Assembly: GCF_013394655.1 (NCBI RefSeq)
Contig: NZ_CP053351.1
Span: 1,952,501 to 2,016,500, forward strand
Source: Winogradskyella schleiferi
GTDB taxonomy: Bacteria > Bacteroidota > Bacteroidia > Flavobacteriales > Flavobacteriaceae
DNA: 64,000 nucleotides
Reading direction: 5' to 3'
Shown: in pieces, positions 63,888 to 64,000 of the stretch
How the letters are laid out: every line of letters begins with the position of its first letter
Numbering within the stretch: the stretch's first letter is position 1
Notes under the pieces: model-generated
What the model was told of the DNA's origin: nothing
Database searches by the model: none
Seen by the model: the letters and a program-made list of their open reading frames with translations, nothing else
Made by a program: the position numbers and the translations under genes

Positions 63888-64000
63888 TCAATACTTTAAA
63901 TCATCAAGGAAGTCATTTACGGTTTCCTTTGATTCTCCAGTACGTTTCTGAATTCGACCTAATAGTTCGTCTTCCTTACCTTCTTCATAATCTAGATCAT
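63888..64000 (-). CDS. CsbD-family stress protein (partial)
   Basis: The minus-strand frame entering from the right edge reads DLDYEEGKEDELLGRIQKRT then GESKETVNDFLDDLKY and TGA at 63888-63890. DLxYxEGKEDELxGRIQKxTG is the signature of the short CsbD-like general stress proteins (about 60-70 residues). The N-terminal half and start are outside the window. Confidence 0.87.
   Translation of the reverse strand, partial: DLDYEEGKEDELLGRIQKRTGESKETVNDFLDDLKY

Overview
The window is AT-rich DNA from a member of the Bacteroidota, most likely a (marine) flavobacterium. Evidence: three proteins end in type IX secretion (T9SS) sorting domains, start sites are mostly not preceded by strong Shine-Dalgarno sequences, several upstream regions carry a TAnnTTTG-type -7 box, and the families present (DUF6377-like, OadG/OadB, LytTR, fasciclin lipoprotein, CsbD) are typical of Flavobacteriaceae. 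Genus is not resolved. No rRNA, tRNA, CRISPR array or intact insertion sequence was seen.

Region by region: 1-2.4 kb holds the tail of a T9SS cargo gene and a pair predicted to handle metal (a histidine-rich surface protein plus a HupE/UreJ-type permease). 2.6-4.0 kb is a gene graveyard of truncated and interrupted genes. 4.2-9.3 kb is a tight six-gene operon headed by a TetR regulator with a perfect palindrome at its promoter, followed by NAD(P)H-dependent oxidoreductases, a YqhD-type alcohol dehydrogenase and a DJ-1/PfpI lipoprotein; it looks like an electrophile/aldehyde stress operon. 9.5-16.2 kb is a mosaic of single genes (DoxX-like, fasciclin, flavodoxin-reductase-like, SDR, serine hydrolase, LLM flavin enzyme, GreA/B-like). 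16.6-19.6 kb has a cation-chloride-cotransporter-like permease and a lipoprotein.

19.9-31.3 kb is a complete methylmalonyl-CoA module: MeaB and an acyl-ACP thioesterase on the plus strand, and on the minus strand one operon running epimerase, sodium-pumping methylmalonyl-CoA decarboxylase (alpha, delta, gamma, beta), CoA transferase and both mutase subunits. Together these convert succinyl-CoA to propionyl-CoA with sodium export and recycle CoA to succinate. An acyl-CoA dehydrogenase follows. 33-37.5 kb holds two T9SS cargo proteins (a seven-repeat FG-GAP propeller and a LamG plus HExxH metalloprotease) and a broken lipoprotein gene. 37.6-40.9 kb pairs a LuxR-type regulator with an orphan set of contractile-injection genes (two tube proteins and one sheath). 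41-47 kb holds a second copy of the MDR reductase, a broken NmrA-like gene, a nitrilase-GNAT fusion and small or uncharacterised secreted proteins.

47.2-59.7 kb is the most remarkable part: a glutaminase, then two converging operons that each encode a transglutaminase-like protein, a circularly permuted ATP-grasp and an alpha-E domain. One arm carries the ATP-grasp and alpha-E as a fusion together with a giant transglutaminase-DUF2126 protein; the other carries them as separate genes plus a zinc-ribbon metallopeptidase. This resembles predicted peptide-tagging/amidoligase systems whose product is unknown. The window closes with a Tat-exported sugar isomerase-like protein, a DEDDh exonuclease/GIY-YIG fusion, an MscS channel and the end of a CsbD gene.

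Four genes in the window are interrupted by exactly one in-frame stop codon (TAA, TAA, TAG, TGA), and one approximately 135-bp segment occurs twice; both point to recent local decay or rearrangement, or to assembly error in the case of the stops.
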